This document shows, piece after piece, positions 1 to 7,853 of a stretch of DNA of 64,000 bases. The stretch covers positions 1 through 64,000 of the forward strand of contig CAZCGU010000001.1 in NCBI GenBank assembly GCA_964498525.1, given 5' to 3'. This DNA is from DTU098 sp964498525. Lineage in GTDB: Bacteria; Bacillota; Desulfotomaculia; Desulfotomaculales; Pelotomaculaceae. Every line of letters begins with the position of its first letter. The first letter of the stretch is position 1. Made by a program: the position numbers and the translations under genes. The notes beneath the pieces were generated by a model, which made no database searches, was not told where the DNA came from, and saw only the letters and a program-made list of their open reading frames with translations.

Positions 1-21
1 AAGAGTAGGACGCCGCCAGAT
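1..21 (+). rRNA. rrf: 5S ribosomal RNA, 3' end only
   Basis: The first bases carry the conserved end of bacterial 5S rRNA (AGTAGGACGCCGCCAGA) and are followed at once by an intrinsic terminator. The rest of the gene lies before the window. It is presumably the last gene of an rRNA operon; that is inferred, since 16S and 23S are not visible. The 3' flank is almost identical to that of the damaged 5S copy near 2850. Confidence 0.75.
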
Positions 22-32
22 TAATTTTAAAA

Positions 33-62
33 AGCCTCACGGTTAAACCGTGGGGCTTTTTT
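33..62 (+). terminator. Intrinsic terminator after the 5S rRNA
   Basis: An 11-bp stem (AGCCTCACGGT with ACCGTGGGGCT, loop TAA) runs straight into six T residues. It ends the rRNA operon transcript. Confidence 0.85.
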
Positions 63-64
63 GT

Positions 65-460
65 TATGCGACAGGTAGTTGCACCTGTTTCAGAACATTC
101 TGAGACAAACTCATGTTATAAAGACGGCGGCCACGTTACATTGGTAAAAACGAGCCGGGATTCCGGAAACGCGAGAGTTCACTACAGTGAAAGCCCTTCT
201 CTGGGTATGCCGGCGCGAACCACGAAGCTTAGACTGGGGAAGTATCGCGAGGTACTGTTTGAAAGAGACGTGGAAACTGAAAGGACTGCAAGCGGCTGGG
301 CAAGCTGGCGACTGTGTGACAATAACGGGAAGCTCTCCTAAAAAGGTGACATCTGCTCAAATGAGCCATTCGGGTAGGAGGTAGCTTGTCAAGTGATGGT
401 GTTTAGTACTGTTCTCCCTACCCTATTTGCCTGTCAAGTCTCACGTTCACAATTCGTTTA
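65..460 (+). other. Structured non-coding stretch, possible group II intron remnant
   Basis: No convincing protein is encoded here although the base composition is gene-like. The segment starts directly after the rRNA terminator with ATGCGACAGG, close to the GTGCGAC start of many bacterial group II introns, and with a perfect ACAGGT/ACCTGT hairpin. Further in, phrases such as GGACTGCAAGC, GACTGTGTGAC and CCTAAAAAGGTGACAT recall domain I of bacterial group II introns. No reverse transcriptase ORF and no domain V hairpin were found, so if it is an intron it is truncated. The resemblance is from memory and needs a covariance-model search. Confidence 0.3.
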
Positions 461-678
461 GTTTAAAATGTGATAATCATTAGAATGCACATAAAAATGT
501 TAGACATAAAAAAGCTGTCGTGTTATAATTATACAGGCAACTTGCTGGCCAGAGTGGAGTTGTATGTTGCGGCAATTAATTTGGTATATTCAATACGTTT
601 TGCGGACTTCAAATTAAATCACTGTTTACAGCATTCTCAAATAACAGCATATAGGAAATAAAAAGGGGATGATTATGG

Positions 679-1710
679 TTGTTTAAAAACAGGTTCGAAC
701 GGGGCGGTAGTATTAAATTTGTTTTATTCTTGCTGTTCATCATGGCTGTATTGGCAACTGCAGTGTTGGGTTGCAACGCGGGTGATCAGAAAGCACAAAG
801 CAAAACAATAATGTTTGGTGATTTTAACTGGGACAGCGCCCTTATTAACAACAGGATCGCACAGTTTATCATTGAAAACGGTTATGGTTATAAAACAGAC
901 AGTATGCCGGGGGAAACAATACCCTTAATGCAGGGATTGGCCAGAGGCGACCTCGACGTTGCCATGGAAATCTGGATTCAAAATGCTCAGGAAGCTTATG
1001 ACAAAGGTATTGCTGATGGCAGTTTCATTGACTTGGGAACTAACTTCAACGACAATGTGCAGGGAATGTTTGTGCCTGCCTATGTAATTAAAGGAGATCC
1101 CGGCAGAGGGATTGAGCCGATGGCGCCTGATCTTAGATCTTATGCGGAGCTGCCGGATTACAAGGATTTATTCCAGGACCCGGAGGAACCAAATATGGGA
1201 AGGTTTTATGGAGGTGTTCCCGGTTGGGAGGCCGATCATATTCTAACTGAAAAATTCGAGACATATGGTCTTTCAAAATACTATAATGTTTTCCGGCCCG
1301 GCTCCGGGGCTTCTCTGGCATCCTCACTTGTTTCCGCCTATGAAAGGGGGCAGCCGTGGTTTGGTTACTACTGGGGCCCAACATGGGTTTTTGGTAAGCT
1401 GGACCTGATTCAGATAGAGGAACCTCCGTACAACGAAGAGTTGTGGAATAACGGGTATAGTTGCGAGTTTCCGGCTGTTGATGTAAATATTGTGGTTCAC
1501 AAGGATTTGCCCGTACAGTTTCCGGAAATTGTGGAGTTCTTAAATAAATTTGAAATGAATAGTGATGTAATCAGTGAAACCCTGGCCTATATGACGGATG
1601 AAGGTGTGGAAGCAGAGCAGGCTGCAATCTGGTTTCTGAAAGAAAAGCAAGATGTTTGGACCGCGTGGGTTTCTAAAGAAATCGCTGAAAAGATAAAACA
1701 TAAGCTTTAA
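679..1710 (+). CDS. Glycine betaine/quaternary amine ABC transporter, substrate-binding lipoprotein
   Basis: A 343-residue extracellular binding protein of the OpuAC/ProX family, which captures glycine betaine or similar osmolytes for an ABC importer. The first 31 residues form a lipoprotein signal peptide ending in the lipobox VLGC with Cys32, so the protein is anchored outside the membrane. A Trp/Tyr-rich stretch (PWFGYYWGPTWVFG, about residues 225-238) fits the aromatic cage that binds trimethylammonium groups. The TTG start is chosen because AGGGGAT lies about 9 bases before it and the in-frame signal peptide begins there. The permease gene follows after 97 bases. No ATPase gene is present nearby. 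The exact ligand cannot be told from sequence. Confidence 0.88.
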   Translation: MFKNRFERGGSIKFVLFLLFIMAVLATAVLGCNAGDQKAQSKTIMFGDFNWDSALINNRIAQFIIENGYGYKTDSMPGETIPLMQGLARGDLDVAMEIWIQNAQEAYDKGIADGSFIDLGTNFNDNVQGMFVPAYVIKGDPGRGIEPMAPDLRSYAELPDYKDLFQDPEEPNMGRFYGGVPGWEADHILTEKFETYGLSKYYNVFRPGSGASLASSLVSAYERGQPWFGYYWGPTWVFGKLDLIQIEEPPYNEELWNNGYSCEFPAVDVNIVVHKDLPVQFPEIVEFLNKFEMNSDVISETLAYMTDEGVEAEQAAIWFLKEKQDVWTAWVSKEIAEKIKHKL

Positions 1711-1807
1711 AAATTATATTAGTATCACAGACCTGCACCGCAGAAGAAATCCGGCAAGAAATGGTGAGGTGAAATCAGATTATCGTATATGACAATCTGA
1801 ATAATTT

Positions 1808-2650
1808 ATGAACGAATTTCCTGAATTCTTATATTTCCCAATTGCTCCATATGTAAATGAATTTATGGTTTTTCTATTGCAAAAGTTTGGTAAGTTCTTT
1901 GATCAGGTCACATTCATTATTTTAAAAATGTTGATGCTTATAGAAACATTTTTGCTCTGGCTTCCCTGGTGGAGTGTTATAATCGCAGTGCTTTTTCTGG
2001 GCTGGAAATCGACGAAATCATGGATTACAGCTGTAGTTATGGCTTTGCTATTGATCATGGTGGGAAGTTTTGGCATGTGGGAATTAATGATGCAAACCCT
2101 CGCAATCGTAGGCGGGGCAGTCGTTATTTCAGTATTAGCGGGAATTCCCATAGGAATCATCATGGCTTCCAATAAAAAAGTTGATGCCTTTTTAAAGCCT
2201 GTTCTTGATGCTATGCAGACGATGCCGAGCTTCGTATACCTGATTCCGGCTTTGATGTTTTTCGGACTGGGCAAGGTTCCGGGTTTGTTTGCAACCCTTA
2301 TTTACGCCTTGCCACCGGTTATTCGCCTGACCAGCCTGGGAATCACCCATGTTTCCTATGATGTAGTTGAGGCAGGCAGGGCGTTCGGCTCAACCAGAAT
2401 GCAATTGTTGCTTAAAATTCAGCTGCCCCTTGCCAAGCCCAGTATTATGACCGGAATTAACCAGACAACCATGATGGCTCTGGCCATGGTAGTGATTGCT
2501 TCCATGATCGGGGCGCGGGGTCTCGGCGAACAGGTTCTTATATCAATAGGCAGGATTGATGTGGGACGAGGTTTGGAAGCAGGATTGAGTATTGTTGCGC
2601 TAGCAATTGTTATCGACCGCTTGCTGCAAGGAATCGGGGCGCGTCGTTAG
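1808..2650 (+). CDS. Glycine betaine-type ABC transporter permease
   Basis: A 280-residue polytopic membrane protein of the ProW/OpuAB class, the channel subunit for the preceding binding protein. Several hydrophobic helices are clear, and the cytoplasmic loop around residues 190-215 (EAGRAFGSTRMQLLLKIQLP) is the EAA loop that docks the ATPase. The segment MPSFVYLIPALMFFG is typical of the family. ATG 1808 is the first start after an in-frame stop, but no good ribosome-binding site precedes it. Length is normal. The expected ATP-binding subunit is missing on both sides: the next features are rRNA remnants. It must borrow an ATPase from elsewhere or be inactive. Confidence 0.88.
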   Translation: MNEFPEFLYFPIAPYVNEFMVFLLQKFGKFFDQVTFIILKMLMLIETFLLWLPWWSVIIAVLFLGWKSTKSWITAVVMALLLIMVGSFGMWELMMQTLAIVGGAVVISVLAGIPIGIIMASNKKVDAFLKPVLDAMQTMPSFVYLIPALMFFGLGKVPGLFATLIYALPPVIRLTSLGITHVSYDVVEAGRAFGSTRMQLLLKIQLPLAKPSIMTGINQTTMMALAMVVIASMIGARGLGEQVLISIGRIDVGRGLEAGLSIVALAIVIDRLLQGIGARR

Positions 2651-2721
2651 CAGCTTGTTGTTTGCCGTGGATATGCAGTTTTATGCGCCAAACAAATTGA
2701 AATATTTCTGCAAACAGATTT

Positions 2722-2816
2722 GATAAGACACACGGAGGCGGCAGGTTAATAAGCCGGTGTTTATGCCGTGGCAATTAGTTCGGCCGAACGGTATTAAGAC
2801 TCGAGGAGCTGACCTA
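2722..2816 (+). pseudogene. Degenerate 3' tail of 23S rRNA
   Basis: About 95 bases align by eye to the last part of bacterial 23S rRNA: ATAAGAC, CAGGTT.ATA.GCCGG, GCCGA.CGGTATTAA and CGAGGAGCTGACC correspond to the conserved GTAAGAC, AGGTTGATAGGCCGG, GACCGGTACTAATAG and CGAGGGCTTGACC. There are many substitutions at normally invariant positions, so this is a decayed fragment and not a working rRNA. It sits just upstream of the damaged 5S copy, the order of a normal rRNA operon end. Confidence 0.6.
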
Positions 2817-2848
2817 AGGGGGAATACAAACAAAAGCAGATAAACTTT

Positions 2849-2971
2849 TTGGCGACAACCCCTGTATCCCCGTTACAGACACAGCGTTCACATCCCGAAC
2901 ACGGCAGTTAAGCCCTCCCTTAGCCGATGGTACTTAGGATCTACTCCCCCGGGAGAGTAGGACACCGCCAG
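2849..2971 (+). rRNA. 5S rRNA-like copy with damaged 5' half (probable pseudogene)
   Basis: The 3' two thirds match 5S rRNA well (CATCCCGAACACGG, AGTTAAGCCCT, CCGATGGTACTTAGG, GGGAGAGTAGGACACCGCCA) and TGGCGAC at the 5' end can still pair with the 3' end. However, the 5' strand of helix II that should pair with GCCCTCC is absent and replaced by unrelated sequence, and the distance from GGCGA to CCGAAC is about 8 bases too long. It is therefore probably not a functional 5S. It lies 33 bases after the 23S tail remnant and is followed by a terminator. Confidence 0.65.
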
Positions 2972-2983
2972 ATTAATTTTAAA

Positions 2984-3012
2984 GGCCCCGCGGTTTGGCC
3001 GTGGGGCCTTTA
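2984..3012 (+). terminator. Hairpin terminator after the 5S-like copy
   Basis: A 10-bp GC-rich stem (GGCCCCGCGG with CCGTGGGGCC, loop TTTGG) followed by a short, interrupted T tract. It resembles the terminator behind the first 5S, including the same ATTAATTTTAA spacer. Confidence 0.65.
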
Positions 3013-3174
3013 AAATTTACAACACACTTCATAAGCATCGTTGGCCGATTTCCGGCAACCGACCTGCGTACGCGTTAAAAATGACGACCGACTTCCGGCC
3101 TTCGATGACTGATTTCGTAAAAGGGGGGCTTTCAAGTCCAACTTTTTACGTCAAGTTGCCGTACTTTCTGTAAA

Positions 3175-4056
3175 TTATGCTGCTGCTTCCTGAATGGCAG
3201 CCTGGTGTCCAGGATCTACTTTATTGGTGCCATGGGTACGGCTGTTTAGAAAGTGCAAATCAAAGTGACCGTCAAAATCATTACCATAGATGTTCTGACT
3301 TGTCCCGTGGGGCATTCCGGCCATGGAACAGGCTATCGCCCTACCATCTATCAAAAGTAACGCGGGTCGCCGATCCCAACTCCATTGGCCTCCGAAGCAC
3401 TCCTTCATGATTTGGGAATCGCTTGCTGTAAGGGGTTCGCAGTCGGCGTGATTGGTTCCAAAGAGGTGATAAATTTGGAATTCACGGCCTGTGCGCACAT
3501 CTTTTATGGTGGCGGTAGAGCCAATGGCAAACAAATCATTAATTAATCCCCAACTAACCAGTTCTCCACCATGGGATGGGGCTGTTTGTGGGGCAGCCCG
3601 GGAAACAGCCCCCCTGCTTACCGGCTGGTAATTTGCACCGGGTATCGTGAGATTCTGCCCGGCGTACAGCATATCAGAGTCAAGTCCGTTAGCGGATTTT
3701 ATGGCTTCCGCGCCGGTCCCAAACCTGTTGGCAATGGTCCACAAGCAATCACCCTGTACAACAGTGTAAACTGATGTATTTCCTGCCGGAGGTGAAGAGG
3801 CGGCAGGCTTGGAGGACGAACCAGGTATAGAAATTCTTTGACCGATTTGCAGGACATCGGAACTTAAATTGTTGGCTGTTTTAAGGGCGTTAACGGTAAC
3901 TCCAAATTTGTTGGCAACTAACCAGAGACAATCTCCCTTGGAAACTGTGTAGACGGAATTTGCAAAGGCTGTACCTGGCTGGAGAGCGCTGCACAATACG
4001 GTCAAAACAAACACAAGCATCAATGTGGCCGAAACAAAATTATATTTTTGTTTCAT
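3175..4056 (-). CDS. Secreted protein with two LysM domains and an uncharacterised C-terminal domain
   Basis: A 293-residue exported protein. A signal peptide (KYNFVSATLMLVFVLTVLCSAL, hydrophobic core about residues 5-25) ends near TAFANS. Two LysM peptidoglycan-binding repeats follow, each with the YTV..GD.LW..AN.FG.....LK.AN pattern, separated by a Pro/Ser linker. The last roughly 130 residues (from SWGLINDLFAIG) form a conserved-looking globular domain rich in His and Asp (NHADCEP, HFDLHFLNS), which I do not recognise as a known hydrolase. The start at 4056 is chosen over one 30 bases upstream because GGGAGG lies 7 bases before it. It stands alone between opposite-strand genes. A cell-wall or spore-coat role is an inference from LysM. 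Confidence 0.85.
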   Translation of the reverse strand: MKQKYNFVSATLMLVFVLTVLCSALQPGTAFANSVYTVSKGDCLWLVANKFGVTVNALKTANNLSSDVLQIGQRISIPGSSSKPAASSPPAGNTSVYTVVQGDCLWTIANRFGTGAEAIKSANGLDSDMLYAGQNLTIPGANYQPVSRGAVSRAAPQTAPSHGGELVSWGLINDLFAIGSTATIKDVRTGREFQIYHLFGTNHADCEPLTASDSQIMKECFGGQWSWDRRPALLLIDGRAIACSMAGMPHGTSQNIYGNDFDGHFDLHFLNSRTHGTNKVDPGHQAAIQEAAA

Positions 4057-4484
4057 TAATAACCTCCCTTTGTAGTCGGCGTCCATCCAATGGATTTAAA
4101 TATCCAAATTATATTTTATTTCTACATAATGTTGCGTTATCCTTCCGCTGTGTAAGTTATTTTAGTTAATGTTACCAATTATTTTGTCATTCGGGTAATA
4201 ATTCAGCAATAATTGGTGATATCAGAGAAGGTCTGTCATAGTTTGCATACTGTAAGACAATCTGATAGTATGAAAAAGATATTTGTCCAAGGCAAATTGC
4301 TAAAGGGTTGTGGTTGCCCTCCCCCGGCGCGGCGCCGGTAAGGCGCACCGGTAAAAAAGAAAAATATATCGTACGGGCGGGAATAACCCATCACACCGAC
4401 TTTAACAACGGTTTTTTTACCGTTAGCGCATCCGGTTGCCGGTGTTTGTCCACCCTTCCCTGGCGGGCATATAAAAATAACCTG

Positions 4485-4513
4485 TTGGCAACTACTTAAA
4501 AAACGTATAAACT
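4485..4513 (+). promoter_or_regulatory. Predicted SigA-type promoter of yebC
   Basis: TTGGCA and TAAACT are separated by 17 bases, about 55 bases before the yebC start. The rest of the 4057-4567 gap holds no gene; it contains a GC-rich palindromic patch (near 4325-4350) of unknown meaning and a short AACGGT/ACCGTT hairpin. Confidence 0.5.
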
Positions 4514-4567
4514 TTAATATGTATCTTTCGTACTATCCGGATTTCATTTGGAAGGAGAGGAACAGAT

Positions 4568-5299
4568 ATGTCCGGTCATTCAAAATGGGCTACGATCAAG
4601 CGCAAAAAAGCAAAAGTGGATGCCCAGCGGGGCAAGCTTTTCACGCGTTTGGCCAGGGAGATTATTGTTGCCGCCCGGCAGGGCGGTGGTGATCCCGACG
4701 GTAACGTTCGCTTGAAAACAGCTATACAAAAGGCAAAAGAAGCTAATATTCCTAATGATAACATAATGCGAGCCATTCAACGGGGATGCGGGGAACAGGA
4801 TGGGTCAAGTCTTGAAGAAATTATTTATGAGGGATATGGTCCCGGCGGCGTGGCGGTGCTGCTTGAAATCATGACAGATAATCGCAACCGTACAGCCGGG
4901 GAAATTCGCCACATCTTTGCCAGAAATGGTGGCAATCTCGGCGAGACTGGATGCGTGGCGTGGATGTTTAAGGAAACGGGATTAATTGTTGTTGAGAAAG
5001 CTGAAAATTCAAGTGAGGAAGACGATTTAATGCTGCTGGCGTTGGAATGCGGGGCGGATGATTTTAAAGTGGAGGAAGAATCCTATGAAATTACCTGTAA
5101 ACCCGGTGAAATCCAAAATGTTAAAGATTCCCTGGTAAAAGAGGGTGTAGTCGTCGCTCTGTCGGAGGTTACAATGGTTCCCCAGAGCACGGTGAATCTT
5201 GAAGGCAAGGAAGCGGAGCAGATGCTGCGCTTGATGGATACCCTGGAGGAGCATGATGATGTTCAGAACGCTTATGCGAATTTCGAAATTGAAGAATAG
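4568..5299 (+). CDS. yebC: YebC/PmpR family regulatory protein
   Basis: A 243-residue cytoplasmic protein, full length for the family. It opens with the signature MSGHSKWATIKRKKAKVDAQRGKLF and keeps the conserved GGNLGETG..AWMF motif around residues 118-135. YebC-type proteins act as transcriptional regulators or, as shown more recently for the family, as ribosome-associated factors that relieve translational stalling; which applies here cannot be told. The start has GGAAGGAGAGG about 7 bases upstream. It precedes the bofC-ruvCAB block, the usual order in Clostridia and close to the yebC-ruvC link in many bacteria. A terminator follows directly. Confidence 0.96.
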   Translation: MSGHSKWATIKRKKAKVDAQRGKLFTRLAREIIVAARQGGGDPDGNVRLKTAIQKAKEANIPNDNIMRAIQRGCGEQDGSSLEEIIYEGYGPGGVAVLLEIMTDNRNRTAGEIRHIFARNGGNLGETGCVAWMFKETGLIVVEKAENSSEEDDLMLLALECGADDFKVEEESYEITCKPGEIQNVKDSLVKEGVVVALSEVTMVPQSTVNLEGKEAEQMLRLMDTLEEHDDVQNAYANFEIEE

Positions 5300-5304
5300 T
5301 TTCT

Positions 5305-5327
5305 GCCACCATGCCAAGGTGGCTTTT
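5305..5327 (+). terminator. Intrinsic terminator after yebC
   Basis: GCCACC and GGTGGC form a 6-bp stem with a 7-base loop, followed by TTTTAATTTT. Confidence 0.6.
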
Positions 5328-5468
5328 AATTTTCCATGAAAATAAGTGACTTGAATAAAAACACCACTATCTGGAAATACTATTCCTGATCTAAGAACAT
5401 TTTAGATTTCAGCTGGTATCAGCTTGCGGCACTTGTTTATCCAGTTCCGCTATTCGGGGGTAGGCCAG

Positions 5469-6098
5469 ATGTTTTTTATAAAGGATCAAAAAGCAATGAT
5501 ATTTTTTATTGCTGTATTTACAGCTTCCGCCGTTGCAGGTTTTATCTGGGGCAATCATTTAACAAGCTTGCCGGAGCGCAAGCCATTGGCTGTTTTCGGT
5601 TCCCCGGCGGGCAATGCAAACCCTGTGGTTTCTACGGACACAATTCTATGCCGGGAAAAACTATACCTCTGTGGAGATATTGAAGAGATATCGGAAGAAA
5701 AAGCGCCCGGGAGCATGATTGGCCTGGACAGAAAAGGAATTATTGAAAGGTTTCCAGCTTCTGATGGTTGGATTGTGAACTTTCATGAACCCCAAAATCT
5801 GACCTTAACTATAAAGTGCGGCGAATTATGCCCGGTTCATAGGGATTACCGCCATCTTGGTATCTATCAAGGGAAAGTAGCTGTTTATGAGGGACCTATT
5901 GAATTTCACGGGAAGGTGATACGGGTAGAAAATATTACCCTGGAGTCCCTTGAATCCGGTTTGCGAACAAGACTTGAGCAAGTGATGTCTATAGGGACAC
6001 AAACATCTGCTATTACGGAAAAGCTCAGGGAAGAGTTTGAGTTTACTTCCGACGAAGTTCTGAACTCTGTTCTGGAAAACTTTGATGAGAACAGCTAA
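5469..6098 (+). CDS. BofC C-terminal-domain protein, membrane-anchored
   Basis: A 209-residue protein with an N-terminal transmembrane segment (MIFFIAVFTASAVAGFIWG, about residues 10-28) and a C-terminal region that matches the BofC C-terminal domain pattern (HLGIYQGKVAVYEGP.....KVIRVENITLESL). In Bacillus BofC is an intermembrane-space protein that restrains the SpoIVB protease during SigK activation in sporulation. The same gene commonly lies between yebC and ruvC in Peptococcaceae. ATG 5469 is preferred because GGGGGTAG lies about 8 bases upstream; an in-frame TTG at 5424 would add 15 residues. A forespore role is inferred from the family. A hairpin terminator follows. Confidence 0.65.
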   Translation: MFFIKDQKAMIFFIAVFTASAVAGFIWGNHLTSLPERKPLAVFGSPAGNANPVVSTDTILCREKLYLCGDIEEISEEKAPGSMIGLDRKGIIERFPASDGWIVNFHEPQNLTLTIKCGELCPVHRDYRHLGIYQGKVAVYEGPIEFHGKVIRVENITLESLESGLRTRLEQVMSIGTQTSAITEKLREEFEFTSDEVLNSVLENFDENS

Positions 6099-6099
6099 T

Positions 6100-6470
6100 A
6101 ATTAAATATTCTTCATCCAGTTTTAATAACTGGATTTCTTTTCTTATCCTTTCAGCAACTATTTCGGCGGAGTTCAGTTTGGTATGGGGGAGTATGGCCA
6201 GGAATTCTTCTCCTCCGTAACGACCGATGATGTGTCAAGAATTTTCAAGGATAGTATTTAACAACCAACCCTGGTCGATTTTGGACTTATCGTTTTTGCC
6301 GTTTTCAAAGAAATCTCCATTCAATACCACTGCGTTCACCTCTGACCAAGGATATAATAATAAGTGAATTGATAAAATCAACAATACTTCCAGAATAGCA
6401 CTCCCATGCTTGATCTCAACTCTTCCAAGCCATTGATTAATTCTTCATGCCAGATGTCCTTACGATTATA
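6100..6470 (-). pseudogene. Degenerate GGDEF (diguanylate cyclase) gene remnant
   Basis: The minus strand encodes pieces of a GGDEF domain in broken frames. The clearest stretch, about 6100-6230, reads IIGRYGGEEFLAIL followed by PHTKLNSAEIVAERI, with the signature GGEEF active-site loop. Upstream pieces read VVLNGDFFENGKNDKSK...DQGWLLNTILE and, still further, EELINGLEELRSSMGVLF, matching the start of the domain and its linker helix. In-frame stops separate the pieces (for example directly before HIIGRY), and the 3' end runs into the bofC-like gene, so nothing functional remains. GGDEF enzymes make cyclic di-GMP; this copy is dead. Confidence 0.6.
6115..6142 (+). terminator. Intrinsic terminator after the bofC-like gene
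   Basis: ATCCAGTT and AACTGGAT make an 8-bp stem with a 5-base loop, followed by TTCTTTTC. It overlaps the remains of a GGDEF gene on the other strand. Confidence 0.55.
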
Positions 6471-6682
6471 TTTTACCAGGGTAAAGGTTTCTTTTGTTGT
6501 TTTTAACAAGATTTTAGTATAAATTCAGTCATGGTTTTAAAATTAGAAAAGAGCCGGCACCAACAGGTTTTTGTAGATTATTTTTCCTGTGCCAGTTTAA
6601 GAAATACCACGTTTGGTGTCGAATGAAAGCGAGAGCTTGCCGCTCTGGCAGTTTTGAAAAAGCCAATTTTAAATACAAACTT

Positions 6683-6711
6683 ACCCCTTTATAAAGGATT
6701 GGGTTTTTTTT
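6683..6711 (+). terminator. Possible terminator/attenuator before ruvC
   Basis: A small self-complementary hairpin (CCTTTATAAAGG, with flanking CCC/GGG) is followed by a run of eight T residues, about 40 bases before ruvC. It could end leader transcripts of the ruv operon. Confidence 0.4.
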
Positions 6712-6748
6712 CGTAGAAATAAGCCTTGTTGGGGAAAGGGGTGCTACA

Positions 6749-7237
6749 TTGCTAATTATGGGTGTGGATCCCGGTATCGCCATTACCGGATACGGTCTGC
6801 TCATTTATACGGAGAAAAATTTCTCAATGGTGGATTGCGGTTGTATTCGCACGCTTTCAGGGTTGCCGCTCTCCGAAAGATTGCACATACTATACAAGGA
6901 ACTTGTCAGAATGATTATCAAATACAGGCCGGAGCACTATGTTGTTGAGGAGCTTTTTTTTAACAAGAACACCAAAACCGCTTTGACGGTGGCCCAGGCC
7001 AGGGGGGTGACAGTCCTGGCCGCCGCAGGTTCTGGTGTGCCCGTGTATGAATACACCCCTCTTCAGGTCAAACAGGCTGTGGCAGGACAGGGAAGAGCCG
7101 GGAAAGGCCAGGTCCAGTTCATGGTTAAGACAATTCTGGCGCTGCCGGAGACACCCGCCCCGGATGATGTTGCGGATGCCCTGGCGGTGGCAATATGTCA
7201 TGCCCATTTATATTCTTGGGAAAGGAAATTTAAATGA
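6749..7237 (+). CDS. ruvC: Holliday junction resolvase RuvC
   Basis: A 162-residue endonuclease that cuts Holliday junctions during recombination and repair, working with RuvAB. The acidic catalytic residues are visible: Asp in MGVDPGIAITGYG near the start, Glu in VVEELFF (about residues 66-67), and the Asp pair in PAPDDVADALAVA near residue 140. Length is close to that usual for the family. The TTG start follows a GGGGAAAGGGG stretch; an in-frame ATG three codons later is also possible. Its last four bases overlap the ruvA start, so the two are translationally coupled. Confidence 0.96.
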   Translation: MLIMGVDPGIAITGYGLLIYTEKNFSMVDCGCIRTLSGLPLSERLHILYKELVRMIIKYRPEHYVVEELFFNKNTKTALTVAQARGVTVLAAAGSGVPVYEYTPLQVKQAVAGQGRAGKGQVQFMVKTILALPETPAPDDVADALAVAICHAHLYSWERKFK

Positions 7238-7824
7238 TTGCGTTTATTAAAGGAAAACTTGCGGGTGTCCTGGGAAGCTACGTATTGCTGGAAGTAGGTG
7301 GTATGGGCTACAAAATACAGGTTCCCTTAAGTCTTCTCAGCGAACTGGACGCCCCGGGCAGCGAGCTGGTGCTGCATACCCACCTGGCTGTGCGGGAGGA
7401 TAACTTGAGTTTATACGGCTTTAAAGAGCGCCGGGAGCTGGATTTTTTTCTAAAACTTATAAATGTATCGGGTATTGGCCCCAAGGGGGCCCTGGCTGTC
7501 CTGGCCTTCTTTGCGCCGGGTGAGTTGGCCGGAGTTATAAAAAATGAGGATATACCTTCTTTGACCCGCGTACCTGGCATCGGCAAAAAAACAGCGGGGA
7601 GAATTATACTTGAACTAAAAGATAAGATTTCCGGTTTTGAATTGGAACAGGACCAAAAGGACGCCGGCAGATGGGACTTGGATGCTTTAGAGGCGCTGGA
7701 GGCGCTGGGTTACCCGGTTGCAGAGTCCCGCAGGGCGGTTCAGGAGGCTTTGCGGGGCTTTGAGCAAAAACCCCCCACGGCAGATCTGGTCAAGGCTGCG
7801 TTGCGCCTGCTGGGCAAACTGTAA
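7234..7824 (+). CDS. ruvA: Holliday junction branch migration complex subunit RuvA
   Basis: A 196-residue DNA-binding protein that clamps the four-way junction and loads RuvB. The N-terminal OB-fold (MIAFIKGKLAGVLGSYVLLEVGG start), two central helix-hairpin-helix motifs (VSGIGPKGALAVL and VPGIGKKTAGRIILELK, about residues 78-128) and the C-terminal RuvB-binding helices (ALEALGYP.AESRRAV) are all present. It overlaps ruvC by four bases and precedes ruvB by 29 bases, the standard ruvCAB operon of Firmicutes. Confidence 0.97.
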   Translation: MIAFIKGKLAGVLGSYVLLEVGGMGYKIQVPLSLLSELDAPGSELVLHTHLAVREDNLSLYGFKERRELDFFLKLINVSGIGPKGALAVLAFFAPGELAGVIKNEDIPSLTRVPGIGKKTAGRIILELKDKISGFELEQDQKDAGRWDLDALEALEALGYPVAESRRAVQEALRGFEQKPPTADLVKAALRLLGKL

Positions 7825-7853
7825 GGTAAATAAAAGGAACAGGGAGTATACTA

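Noticed and set aside
470..661. 63-codon frame upstream of the betaine-binding protein gene
   Set aside because: No ribosome-binding site, odd composition and no recognisable motif; it lies in an AT-rich probable promoter region.
4308..4499. 63-codon frame before yebC
   Set aside because: No start signal, rich in random-looking Arg/Pro runs from a GC-rich palindromic patch, and it overlaps the likely yebC promoter.
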